From the NCBI RefSeq assembly GCF_900102675.1, contig NZ_FMYX01000006.1, positions 248,001-312,000 of the forward strand: a DNA stretch of 64,000 nucleotides, read 5' to 3'. Below, piece after piece: positions 17,844-25,802 of the stretch. The notes beneath the pieces are model-generated. The model made no database searches, was not told the origin of the DNA, and worked only from the letters and a program-made list of their open reading frames with translations. The position numbers were made by a program, and so were the translations under genes. Position 1 is the first letter of the stretch, and every line of letters begins with the position of its first letter. The stretch is from Pseudomonas guariconensis. GTDB taxonomy: Bacteria > Pseudomonadota > Gammaproteobacteria > Pseudomonadales > Pseudomonadaceae.

Positions 17844-20285
17844 TCAGCGGCCAGGGACCAGGGTGAGTCGCTGCGAGCCATAGGCGCGGGAGAAGTTCTG
17901 CTGTTGCAGCGGCAGGTTCATGAAACGGCCCTGGAACCAGGCGTCCAGGCCATCGCTGTAATGCCGGCTCGCCGGGTTGCCGGACTGGCCATTGCTCGTC
18001 AGCACCTGCAGCGGTTCGGCCTGCCCGAAATCGACGATCATGCGCGCCGATGCCGGCAGGTAGGTATCGAAGCTGCCGCCCCAGGCATAAGGCGTCAGCG
18101 CCAGGGTGCTGAAATCGCCGCCTGCGGCCATGGGGTTGCGGCTGATGGCATCACCCAGGCCATGGTAGGTCGGTGCTGGCCAGCGATACTGGTGCAGCTT
18201 GCCCCATTGCCAGGCGCGACGGTCGCTGCCCAGCTGGGCGACGCCAGCATCCAGGGCCCCTGCCAGGCTACGGGCGAGAATGGCAGGCTTGTCTTCTTTT
18301 TGCGGCGTGTTGCGGTCATCCCAGAACGGGCTGTCCTCGCGGCCCAGCAAGTGGTCGGCCTGGGCCGAGTAGGAAAGCTGCGCATTGCCGATGAACGCTT
18401 GCCAGGCCGGGCTGGACTCTGGGCCCAGATCGTCGAGGAAGGTCTGGCGAGCGACCTCCTGCAGGAACAATGCATACAGCGCGGCATCGGCCGATACCGG
18501 GCTCAGGCGGCCATCGAAAGCCTTTAGCCGGGTCAGTGCTTCACGCGCTTTGTCCCGCTGGGCGGCCGGTAATGCGTCGATCGCTTGAGTGAGCGACTGG
18601 GCCATGCCGGGGGCGTCGAACATCTGCTTGAGTTTGTCTGCCAGCAGAGCGACCTGGTCGTTCTGCAGGGCCATCAGGCTACGGCTGTCGTGGCGGCCGT
18701 TGCCGGCCAGCTGGGCCAGGCGCTCGGCGCGCTCGGGGTAGTACCAAGTGTTGGACAGCTGCATCCCGTAGCCACGTGGCAGGCTGCGTTGGTTGGCATG
18801 GCCGACCCAGCCGGCGACCGGGTCCTGGTCGTAAGGGTGCAGCATTGGATCGGCGTAGCCATCCCAGTCGTAACGGCTATCCCAGCCGGGCGAGGGCAGC
18901 AGGCCCTGGCCTTCGCGGCGATTGGGGTAGCGGCCGCTGACCTGCCAGCCGATGTGCTGCGGTTCGGCGAAGACGAAGTTCAGGGCAGCGGCGCCGACTT
19001 CACGGGTATTGTCGAAGGCCCGCTCCACCGACGATGCGCGGGTCAGGTCGAACAGCGCGTCAAGGCTGCGATCGCCTTTGAGTTGTGGCAGGTTCAGGGC
19101 CAGGCCGAGGCTGGCATTGGCCGGTTGGCTGAGCAGAGTGCCGTGGCGGGTGTCGTACATGACTTCACGCAGGGGACGTTGACCGCGGACGAAGAAGGTT
19201 TCGCTGCGTGCGCGGGCAGGTTGCCACTTGCCATCGGCCAAGTAGCTCACCTGGCTGCCCTGGTGACGCAATTGCTCCAGATACAGGTCCTGGTTGTCGG
19301 CCATCACCGCGCTGCTGCTCCAGGCCAGCTTGCCGTTGTAGCCGGCGAGGATGATGGGCAGGCCCGGCAGTGCCAGGCCTGCGACTTGATACTTGCCGGT
19401 GTGGATCTGTACCGGGGCGAGGGCCCACGTGGCGCGGCTATCGCTGGCCAACAGGCTCTTGCCGCTGCGGCTGCGTTGCGGCGACAGTGCCAGGTTGGCC
19501 GAGCCGGGGCTGCCCAGCAGGCCCAGGTCGGCGAGCTTCTGCCCTGCAGAGCTCAAGCGCTCCAGGCCTGGCAGTTGGCTCTTGAGGTTCAAACCCCTGA
19601 GCTTGTCCAGTTCGGCTTCGGCCAGTGGCTCGTCGGGAGCACCTGGCAGGAGCCAGGCGAGCTTGTCGCTGCCGACTTTCTGCGCCAGGGTCAGGGCGGT
19701 CAGTTCTTCCTGCAGGTTCACCGACTGGCTGAAGGCATACAGGCTGAAGATCAGCGCCGAGTCCTCAGGCTTCCAATATTCCGGGCGATAGCCGCTGCGG
19801 GCCAGGTCCGCAGGCAACTTGTCGCGGTAACGGAACAGATAGGCGTTGACGCCGCGGGCATAGACCTCGAAGAACCGCTTCAGGCGTGGCGAGGCGTCGG
19901 CGTAAAGCTGTCCAGCGCTTTGCTTGAGGTTGGCAGCGCGCATCAGACGATCGATGTCCAAGGCGTCAGGGCCGGCCAGTTCAGCCAGGCGCCCTTGGGC
20001 CAGCAGGCGCATGGCGACCATCTGTTCGATGCGATCGCCGGCCTGCACGTAGCCCAGGCTGAACAGGGCATCATGGAAACTGCTGCTTTCGATCAGCGGT
20101 GCGCCCATGGCGTTGCGGCGTACCGAGACATTCTGTGCCAGGCCTTTGAGCGGTTGCACACCAGTGGTCGGAGGCACGCTGTCCTGGTAGCCGCCCACCT
20201 GACAGCCGGCAAGGCCGAACATGCCGAGCACGACGGCAGCGGGGCCGAACCGAAGGCGGAAGGGGGGAAGGACGGGGGCTGCCAT
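17844..20285 (-). CDS. quiP: penicillin acylase family lipoprotein (QuiP-like acylase)
   Basis: An 813-residue N-terminal-nucleophile hydrolase, processed into two chains. Residues 1-28 form a lipoprotein signal with the lipobox LAGC. The small chain is followed by the cleavage site [14 protein letters not shown] near residue 253, where the serine becomes the nucleophile. The motif WAHIGPVQ-type region and [13 protein letters not shown] fit the family. In Pseudomonas the closest family members include QuiP, which cleaves long-chain acyl-homoserine lactones; PvdQ is more distant. Substrate here is not provable. GGAGCC precedes the ATG. Confidence 0.85.
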   Translation of the reverse strand: MAAPVLPPFRLRFGPAAVVLGMFGLAGCQVGGYQDSVPPTTGVQPLKGLAQNVSVRRNAMGAPLIESSSFHDALFSLGYVQAGDRIEQMVAMRLLAQGRLAELAGPDALDIDRLMRAANLKQSAGQLYADASPRLKRFFEVYARGVNAYLFRYRDKLPADLARSGYRPEYWKPEDSALIFSLYAFSQSVNLQEELTALTLAQKVGSDKLAWLLPGAPDEPLAEAELDKLRGLNLKSQLPGLERLSSAGQKLADLGLLGSPGSANLALSPQRSRSGKSLLASDSRATWALAPVQIHTGKYQVAGLALPGLPIILAGYNGKLAWSSSAVMADNQDLYLEQLRHQGSQVSYLADGKWQPARARSETFFVRGQRPLREVMYDTRHGTLLSQPANASLGLALNLPQLKGDRSLDALFDLTRASSVERAFDNTREVGAAALNFVFAEPQHIGWQVSGRYPNRREGQGLLPSPGWDSRYDWDGYADPMLHPYDQDPVAGWVGHANQRSLPRGYGMQLSNTWYYPERAERLAQLAGNGRHDSRSLMALQNDQVALLADKLKQMFDAPGMAQSLTQAIDALPAAQRDKAREALTRLKAFDGRLSPVSADAALYALFLQEVARQTFLDDLGPESSPAWQAFIGNAQLSYSAQADHLLGREDSPFWDDRNTPQKEDKPAILARSLAGALDAGVAQLGSDRRAWQWGKLHQYRWPAPTYHGLGDAISRNPMAAGGDFSTLALTPYAWGGSFDTYLPASARMIVDFGQAEPLQVLTSNGQSGNPASRHYSDGLDAWFQGRFMNLPLQQQNFSRAYGSQRLTLVPGR

Positions 20286-20488
20286 GACAAGGCTCCTGCA
20301 GGGCGTGGCGGGATTCGGAAAGGCGCTACGTTAGTGAGCGCGCGGTCGCCATGCAAGGTGCCTGTAGGCTTTATTTTCAGGGGGCTGCCCAGTGGTTGGC
20401 CGGACCTGAAGTTTCAAGCTTCAAGTCAAAGCAGGTCGAGGGCGAGTCTGCTTTTTCTTGTCGCTTGAAACGTGCCGCTGCCGCGGGG

Positions 20489-20692
20489 TCAGGCCCCGTG
20501 GCACTTCTTGAATTTCTTCTGGCTACCGCACGGGCACGGGTCGTTGCGGCCAACGTCTTTCAGAGCGTTGCGCACCGGCTCCTGATGGCCATGGTTGCAG
20601 TGCGGGCCGTGCACGTGGCCGTGGTCGTGATCATGGTGATGGTCGTGACCGTGGTTGCAGTCCGGGCCATGAACATGGGGTTGCTGGGTCAT
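20489..20692 (-). CDS. small SEC-C metal-binding protein, His-rich
   Basis: A 67-residue protein. Residues 6-37 are a His/Asp-rich run of HxH pairs ([19 protein letters not shown]), likely to bind zinc or nickel. The C-terminus [18 protein letters not shown] is a complete SEC-C zinc motif (CxC...HxC type). Both halves point to metal handling or a SecA-like accessory contact. It follows the LEA14-like lipoprotein gene and shares its strand. It is related in its motif to the YchJ-type gene just upstream. Confidence 0.85.
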   Translation of the reverse strand: MTQQPHVHGPDCNHGHDHHHDHDHGHVHGPHCNHGHQEPVRNALKDVGRNDPCPCGSQKKFKKCHGA

Positions 20693-20699
20693 TGCAGGG

Positions 20700-21176
20700 T
20701 TACTCCGGTTGAAGATCGCCGGGGATTATCTCACCACTGCGCGACAAGTGCAGGTCCCGATGGATGATCAGTCCCGTGTGCAGTTCGGCTTGCAGGCGGT
20801 AGTGCAGAGGCTGCTCGCGCTTGAGCATCTTGGCCAAGGGCTTGAGCTTTTGCCACAGGTTGGTTCGGGCCGTGATCTTGAACGTGCGCTGGGCGTGGCC
20901 GCCGACGCTTCGCCACAGGCTGGCTCCATCCTGCACCAGCAACAGGTCGTTCAGGCGTACCGAGTAGTCCAGGCTGCGGATGAACAAGCGGCTGTCGTTG
21001 GGGTTTTCGACCCGCACGTGGAGAATGAACTCCTGTTGCAGCAACCGGGCCTTGACCGTCTCGACCCGGACCAGGTGCACCTGCGGTTCGCGCCATTCGT
21101 CGTCACCCCAGCTCGCACAGCCCGCCAGGAGCGTCATCAGCAATGACAGGGCAAGCAGGCGGGCCAGGGTGCTCAT
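20700..21176 (-). CDS. LEA type 2 (WHy-domain) lipoprotein
   Basis: A 158-residue outer- or inner-membrane lipoprotein: signal peptide with lipobox LAGC (about residue 20), then a single LEA14/WHy domain with the typical [21 protein letters not shown] and a beta-rich C-terminal half. In plants this fold is desiccation-associated; in bacteria the role is unclear. It lies 7 bases before the SEC-C gene and 2 bases after the YchJ-type gene, so the three form an operon. Confidence 0.85.
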   Translation of the reverse strand: MSTLARLLALSLLMTLLAGCASWGDDEWREPQVHLVRVETVKARLLQQEFILHVRVENPNDSRLFIRSLDYSVRLNDLLLVQDGASLWRSVGGHAQRTFKITARTNLWQKLKPLAKMLKREQPLHYRLQAELHTGLIIHRDLHLSRSGEIIPGDLQPE

Positions 21177-21178
21177 GG

Positions 21179-21655
21179 TCAGCTACCAATGTAACTGGCG
21201 CAGCATTTCTTGAACTTCTGTCCGCTGGCGCAGGGGCAAGGGTCGTTGCGTCCGGCCTTGAGTGAAACTGTCGGGTCGATGAAGTACCAACGACCACTGT
21301 TCTGAACGAAGGCAGAGCGCTCGCGGTGCTGGTGATCGCCGTGCTGGTCATGCCAGCGTGCGGTGAAGCTTACGAAGGCGTGCTCAGGCTGTCCGCCCAA
21401 TACCTCGGCGTTCTCGACCTCTAGGCCAAGCCAGGTGCTCTGGGCGCTCCAGGCAGCGATCGCGGCGCGGTCCAGGCCGGCCTGCTGGGCCGGCAGGGTG
21501 GTGTCCACCAGATAGTCGACCAAGCCCAGCACATAGGCGCTGTAGCGCGAGCGCATCAGGGCCTGGGCGTCGGGCGCCGGGGTGCCGGCATGGTATCGCC
21601 CGCAACAGGCATCGAGCAGGTTGCCACTGCCGCATGGACAGACCGAGACACTCAT
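21179..21655 (-). CDS. YchJ-family protein with two SEC-C motifs
   Basis: A 158-residue protein with SEC-C zinc motifs at both ends: [19 protein letters not shown] at the N-terminus and [17 protein letters not shown] at the C-terminus. Between them lies the NTF2-like YchJ domain with [18 protein letters not shown]. Function is unknown; the fold suggests binding rather than catalysis. [11 protein letters not shown] at 21655 is chosen over the longer frame because it starts 4 bases after the stop of the upstream gene and matches the family. Confidence 0.9.
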   Translation of the reverse strand: MSVSVCPCGSGNLLDACCGRYHAGTPAPDAQALMRSRYSAYVLGLVDYLVDTTLPAQQAGLDRAAIAAWSAQSTWLGLEVENAEVLGGQPEHAFVSFTARWHDQHGDHQHRERSAFVQNSGRWYFIDPTVSLKAGRNDPCPCASGQKFKKCCASYIGS

Positions 21656-21659
21656 TGAA

Positions 21660-22154
21660 TCACCACCAGTACTTGCCGAAGTTTTCAGGGTTTGCCCAGA
21701 ACTTGGCGTTGAGCCAGTCCGGGACCTGCTTGTAGTCATGTAGATCATAGGTGAACAGGCTCAATACCTGCTCGTCTCGCCGGAACTTCTCGCTGGCCGA
21801 CAGCGCCAGGGCGAAGAAGTCCGTGTCCTGCCAGCCGCAGGCTTGCAGGTCGGCGAGCACTGCAACCCGGCTGGCATTGAGGTTGCGGATGCCGCCGAGC
21901 AACTGAAGGCCGGTGCGCTTGGGCAGGTGCTCCAGACAATCCACCAGTACCGCAAGGTCGAAGCGCTGGGCGGCGGCCGGTGCGGGCAGCGGGCCTGGCG
22001 GGACCACTTCGATATGCACTTGCGGATGCGCCTGGGCGAAGGCTTCCAAGGCCGGGAAGCGCGTGCCCACCAGCAGCAGACGCTGGGGTGTGAAGCGCTC
22101 GAGCAAGGCTGCCAGGGCCTGCTGTGGGGTGCGCTGGGAGAAACTGTCGGTCAT
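21660..22154 (-). CDS. DUF6231 family protein
   Basis: A 164-residue soluble protein with a Rossmann-like pattern: [18 protein letters not shown], then [18 protein letters not shown] resembling the core of methyltransferases, and the C-terminus [18 protein letters not shown]. It lacks a clear AdoMet-binding GxGxG, so methyl transfer is doubtful. GAGGA sits 6 bases before the ATG at 22154. It is the first gene of the run to the SEC-C gene. Confidence 0.75.
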   Translation of the reverse strand: MTDSFSQRTPQQALAALLERFTPQRLLLVGTRFPALEAFAQAHPQVHIEVVPPGPLPAPAAAQRFDLAVLVDCLEHLPKRTGLQLLGGIRNLNASRVAVLADLQACGWQDTDFFALALSASEKFRRDEQVLSLFTYDLHDYKQVPDWLNAKFWANPENFGKYWW

Positions 22155-22312
22155 TGCCAATCCTCGTTCAGGTCGTCCTAGCCTATCGGGCCGGGCGCGC
22201 TCGGCAAAGAGGCGTGGTGCCCTGTGTGGCTTATTGCTGGCAGAGAGGAAGCGGGCGGTCTTTACTCCGAAGGATCGGTCTTATGCCGATTCCCCCTAGG
22301 AGATGCGACAAA

Positions 22313-23002
22313 ATGAGCATAGTACGCACAGCGATACCCCTGGTCCTGCTCACCAGCGTGTTGACTGGTTGTGCAGGTTTGCAAAAAACCGACTGGCCGA
22401 AGTGTGCTGCCGTCGGGGGTGTAAGTGGCGCAGCCCTCGGCGCCATCGAGAGTTCCACTTGGGCGGGTTGGGGCGCGCTGCTTGGCGGTGGCCTGGCGGC
22501 GGGCTACTGCTGGGCCCACGGCGATGGCGACGAAGATGGCGATGGCGTACCGGACAGCCGGGACAAGTGCCCTGGCACGCCACGCGGTGTACAGGTCGAT
22601 GCCAACGGCTGCCCACCGGCACCGGCGCCGGTCGAGGAGGTGGTGGTACAGAAGGAAGAGGTCATCGTCATCCGCGACGTGCACTTCGAATTCGATTCCG
22701 CCCGCCTGACTGCCACCGACAAGGAGCGACTGAACACCATTGCCACCCGACTGAAGCAGGAAGCGCCCAGCGCCCGCCTGACCGTCACCGGACATACCGA
22801 CAGTGTGGGTTCTGATACCTACAACCAGAAACTGTCCGAGCGCCGTGCGCATTCGGTCACCGACTATCTGGTCGAAAGCGGTGTGCCACGTAGCAGCTTC
22901 GTTTCGGTGGTAGGGGCCGGGGAGTCCCAGCCGGTTGCCGACAACGCGACGGCTGATGGCCGTGCCATGAACCGCCGCACCGAGATCAAGATCCAGCGCT
23001 GA
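22313..23002 (+). CDS. OmpA-family lipoprotein with calcium-binding repeat (copy 1)
   Basis: A 229-residue outer-membrane lipoprotein. Residues 1-18 form a signal with lipobox LTGC; a glycine-rich segment follows (GGVSGAALGAIESSTWAG, then GGGLAAGYCW). A thrombospondin-type-3 calcium segment (DGDEDGDGVPDSRDKCPGTP) precedes the C-terminal OmpA domain (about 110-229), with GHTDSVGSDTYNQKLSERRA binding peptidoglycan. AGGAG stands 9 bases before the ATG. The next gene is a paralogue with the same domain order. Confidence 0.9.
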   Translation: MSIVRTAIPLVLLTSVLTGCAGLQKTDWPKCAAVGGVSGAALGAIESSTWAGWGALLGGGLAAGYCWAHGDGDEDGDGVPDSRDKCPGTPRGVQVDANGCPPAPAPVEEVVVQKEEVIVIRDVHFEFDSARLTATDKERLNTIATRLKQEAPSARLTVTGHTDSVGSDTYNQKLSERRAHSVTDYLVESGVPRSSFVSVVGAGESQPVADNATADGRAMNRRTEIKIQR

Positions 23003-23087
23003 CGGCATGCGCCCATGCCTTGAGCAGTGGCATGGGCGCGTCTTTACTCGGGTGACCGGTAGAGACCGGTGACACAGGAGCTTGATC

Positions 23088-23804
23088 ATGGGTGTTATGT
23101 CGAAGGCGGCGTTGCCGCTGGTGCTGGTTACAGGCCTGCTCGCCGGTTGTGCCACCCACAGCGATGGCAGCGCGCCCCTCAATCAAAGGACCTGGCCCCT
23201 GTGCAGCCTGCTAGGCGGGCTGGTCGGCGGCGGCCTGGGTGCCATCGAGAATTCCAGTTGGGCTGCCGGTGCCGGAGCGCTCGGCGCTATCGCCGGTGGC
23301 TTGATCTGTTACGCCCAGGACGGTGACGGAGATGGTGATGGCGTGTTCGACCGTCGCGACCGCTGCCCTGATACCCCGGCCGGGACGTCGGTCAATCACA
23401 TGGGCTGCCCGTTGCCGCAGTATCCGACAACGCCACCGGCAGGCGAAGCGCCGGTGCCTGAGGTCATTACCCTGGATGACCAGGGGCAGGTGCTGTTCGC
23501 CTTCGACTCGGCACAGTTGACCGTCGAGGCCCAGCAACGCCTGCGTGCCTTGCTCCCTCAGCTGAGCGATCCGCAGGTGACCCGTATCAAGGTCATTGGC
23601 TTTACCGACAGCGTCGGCACCGATGCCTACAACCAGGGCCTGTCTGAGCAGCGTGCCGGCAGTGTCGCGGAGTTCCTGATCGCTCAGGGTCTGGCCGCGG
23701 ACAAGGTGACCAGCCAAGGCCGCGGCGAAAGTGAGCCTGTGGCCGACAACGACACACAAGAAGGTCGGGCTCGTAATCGACGGGTAGAACTGCACCTGAA
23801 TTGA
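23088..23804 (+). CDS. OmpA-family lipoprotein with calcium-binding repeat (copy 2)
   Basis: A 238-residue paralogue of the preceding gene, with the same layout: lipobox LAGC, glycine-rich segment with the shared GAIENSSWAAGAGAL, calcium-type repeat DGDGDGDGVFDRRDRCPDTP, and an OmpA domain (GFTDSVGTDAYNQGLSEQRA). ATG at 23088 follows AGGAG by 7 bases; another ATG at 23097 is possible. The two copies differ at most linker positions, so the duplication is old. Both probably tether the outer membrane to peptidoglycan. Confidence 0.9.
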   Translation: MGVMSKAALPLVLVTGLLAGCATHSDGSAPLNQRTWPLCSLLGGLVGGGLGAIENSSWAAGAGALGAIAGGLICYAQDGDGDGDGVFDRRDRCPDTPAGTSVNHMGCPLPQYPTTPPAGEAPVPEVITLDDQGQVLFAFDSAQLTVEAQQRLRALLPQLSDPQVTRIKVIGFTDSVGTDAYNQGLSEQRAGSVAEFLIAQGLAADKVTSQGRGESEPVADNDTQEGRARNRRVELHLN

Positions 23805-23899
23805 CACCTCTAGCGCCTACCCTGGCATAGGTTTACTGTTGGCTGCACGGCCTGCTCGCTCGGGCCTTGCAGCCATAACAACAAATTCAGGGGGCGGGT

Positions 23900-24175
23900 A
23901 TGAAATTCATCCTGGGCCTGGGCAAGGCCCTGACGGTGGTGTTCTGGTGGGTGGTGCTGGTGAACCTGTTCATGCCGCAACCGCTGCCGTTCAATCTGTT
24001 ACTCAATGCCGTGGGGATCTTCCTGCTGAGCCTGCACTGCCTGGAAGTGCTGTTCTTCAATGCCAGCTTGCGCGGGCGTAGCCACCGTTGGTTCGATCGG
24101 CTGCAGATCCTGCTGACGGGCATTTTTCATGTCATGTCCATTCCCAAGCCCTTGGAGACGCCACGCCATGCGTAA
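23900..24175 (+). CDS. DUF1145 family membrane protein
   Basis: A 91-residue protein with two membrane segments (about 8-26, TVVFWWVVLVNLFMPQPLPF; and about 30-50, LLLNAVGIFLLSLHCLEVLF) and a basic C-terminal tail. GGGGG before the ATG serves as ribosome-binding site. Its stop overlaps the next start by 8 bases, so the two are probably translated together. No function is known to me. Confidence 0.85.
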   Translation: MKFILGLGKALTVVFWWVVLVNLFMPQPLPFNLLLNAVGIFLLSLHCLEVLFFNASLRGRSHRWFDRLQILLTGIFHVMSIPKPLETPRHA

Positions 24176-24926
24176 GGTGATGTTGATGCTGGCGTTGACC
24201 AGTCCCATGGTCCAGGCCGAAAGCCTGGACGTTGCGGCCCATTCGGTGCTGCGCCTACCGAACAAAGCGAGCAGCGTGCACCTTGAGCAATTGCAGATCG
24301 CCGATTCGGCGACACTGTTGCTGCCCGCGACGCTGACGGAACTGAAGGTGGATCGTCTGGTGCTGGGGCGCGATGCGCGCATAGCCATTACCCCCGCCGA
24401 GGCCCCTTTGCGTATCGAGACCGGTGTTGCCGAGCTGGGTGACGGCAGCGAATTCAGTGCCACCGGCGCTGCCGGCACTTATGAACGCGCCGCTCGGCCT
24501 GGGCGGGATCTGGAACTCAGGCTGAACGGGTTGCAGGCGCAGCGGCTGTCGATCGATGCCCGAGGCGGCACCGGTGCGCCAGGCTATGTCGGGCTCGATG
24601 GTGCCAACGGCAAAGCCGGCGGTTGTACCTGGGGCCAGGCTAGCCGCGGCGCCAATGGAGACGACGGTGGAAACGGGCATGATGGCGCTTCCGGTGGGCG
24701 CATTCGCCTGGCTGTGCCGGAGGGGTTCCCGCCGGAGCGTATCCAGGTTCGGCTCGATGGCGGTGCGCCGGGCAAGCCGGGTGCGGCGGGCAAGGCTGGC
24801 TTGGGCGGCGCCAGCAAGGGATGCCTTGTTTATCGAACCGACGCCGGTGCGGATGGGCGGCCAGGCGTGGAGGGGCAGCCCGGGTTGGCAGGAGCGGCTG
24901 GGGAGTTGGTCCTGGAGCGCTTATGA
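24168..24926 (+). CDS. exported protein with collagen-like glycine repeats
   Basis: A 252-residue protein with a signal peptide (residues 1-17, ending VQAES). Residues about 20-120 have a beta-helix-like pattern of short hydrophobic repeats. Two Gly-rich stretches follow: about 127-180 (GGTGAPGYVGLDGANGKAGG and GANGDDGGNGHDGASGG) and about 200-250 (GGAPGKPGAAGKAGLGGASK, GRPGVEGQPGLAGAAG). Gly recurs every third residue over short runs, as in bacterial collagen-like proteins. I do not recognise a named family. It may be a surface or matrix protein. Confidence 0.7.
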   Translation: MRKVMLMLALTSPMVQAESLDVAAHSVLRLPNKASSVHLEQLQIADSATLLLPATLTELKVDRLVLGRDARIAITPAEAPLRIETGVAELGDGSEFSATGAAGTYERAARPGRDLELRLNGLQAQRLSIDARGGTGAPGYVGLDGANGKAGGCTWGQASRGANGDDGGNGHDGASGGRIRLAVPEGFPPERIQVRLDGGAPGKPGAAGKAGLGGASKGCLVYRTDAGADGRPGVEGQPGLAGAAGELVLERL

Positions 24927-24933
24927 GTTGATT

Positions 24934-24965
24934 CTTGGGGCGAAGCTGGTTCAGTTCGTCCCAAG
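24934..24965 (+). terminator. hairpin after the collagen-like gene
   Basis: CTTGGGGCGAA pairs with TTCGTCCCAAG (10 of 11) around a 10-base loop, 7 bases after the stop. There is no T-run. Confidence 0.4.
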
Positions 24966-25035
24966 CACCTCCACTCGGCGCGCTGATGGTGGCCCGTTTG
25001 GGACGGTGGAGCGACCGTCAACCATTCAAGTTGGT

Positions 25036-25072
25036 GCCGCTGCGCGGCCCATCGCAGGCTTCGCCAGCGCCA
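25036..25072. repeat. REP-like element
   Basis: GCCGCTGCGCGGC...GCAGGCTTCGCCAGCGCC; on the minus strand this reads GGCGCTGGCGAAGCCTGCG followed by ATGGGCCGCGCAGCGGC. The same core occurs near 44011-44050 and 49612-49632. It lies in the 313-base gap between the collagen-like gene and the CopD gene, which holds nothing else I can name. Confidence 0.65.
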
Positions 25073-25239
25073 GGTTCTGTGCTGTTTCGCCTTTGATGCG
25101 CGATAGTCCAGGCGCTACCAATGGCGACCTCAAGGCCGCGTGGAGGTTTATGTAGAGCTGGCGCGCAGTGCCCTTCGGCGTGAGCCGAAGTCGCGAGATG
25201 GAGGCTTGCACCGCTAGCCGGAGAAGCCCAAGCACAACC

Positions 25240-25704
25240 TCAAACCAAAACCCGCGAACTGGCCACCACCACAACCAAAATCCCCAACAGCAAATTAACC
25301 CCGACCATTCGACGAATCTGCCCAAGCACGCCAGCCCCCGTCGCCCAGTCCTCAGCCGTCACTGCCGCCCGCAGCTGTGGCAGCAACAGCGCCTGAACCC
25401 GCATGAACAACGCAAACATGGCAATCCCACCCCCAATCATCACCTGGATGTAACGCGGTGCGGTCTCGAAGCCATTGAAGCGCAGGTGCAACATCCCGAT
25501 ACCGCTTATCGCAAGAATGACCACTGCCAGCCAGACCCATCGGAAGAACCGTCGGAAAACTTCCACCCACAACTTCAGTCGTGCAGGCCCTTCGAGGGCT
25601 GAAACCGCCGCTGGCCGCAGTACCAGCCAGGCGAAGAACATACCGCCGACCCAAACCAGGGCCGCGAGGACATGCAATGTGTAGGGCAGGGCAAAGGCAA
25701 GCAT
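25240..25704 (-). CDS. CopD family membrane protein
   Basis: A 154-residue protein with four membrane segments: LPYTLHVLAALVWVGGMFFA with the HVLAAxxWVGG motif of the CopD/DUF2269 family, then segments near 55-75, 83-103 and 130-150. In this family His residues in helices may bind copper or heme. It is divergent from dinG. GGAG lies 6 bases before the ATG at 25704; an ATG 12 bases upstream is possible. Confidence 0.85.
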   Translation of the reverse strand: MLAFALPYTLHVLAALVWVGGMFFAWLVLRPAAVSALEGPARLKLWVEVFRRFFRWVWLAVVILAISGIGMLHLRFNGFETAPRYIQVMIGGGIAMFALFMRVQALLLPQLRAAVTAEDWATGAGVLGQIRRMVGVNLLLGILVVVVASSRVLV

Positions 25705-25802
25705 CCGGATCTCCATGCGGCATAAAGGGCAATAGCGGGGTATGATAGCCGGCCCATGCGAAACACTGAAAATTTATCCAGCCCTCCGGGCGCCTGCAGA
25801 CC

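Noticed and set aside
18585..20468. Open frame of 627 codons on the plus strand opposite the acylase gene
   Set aside because: Composition follows the codon pattern of the opposite gene, with no motif or start signal.
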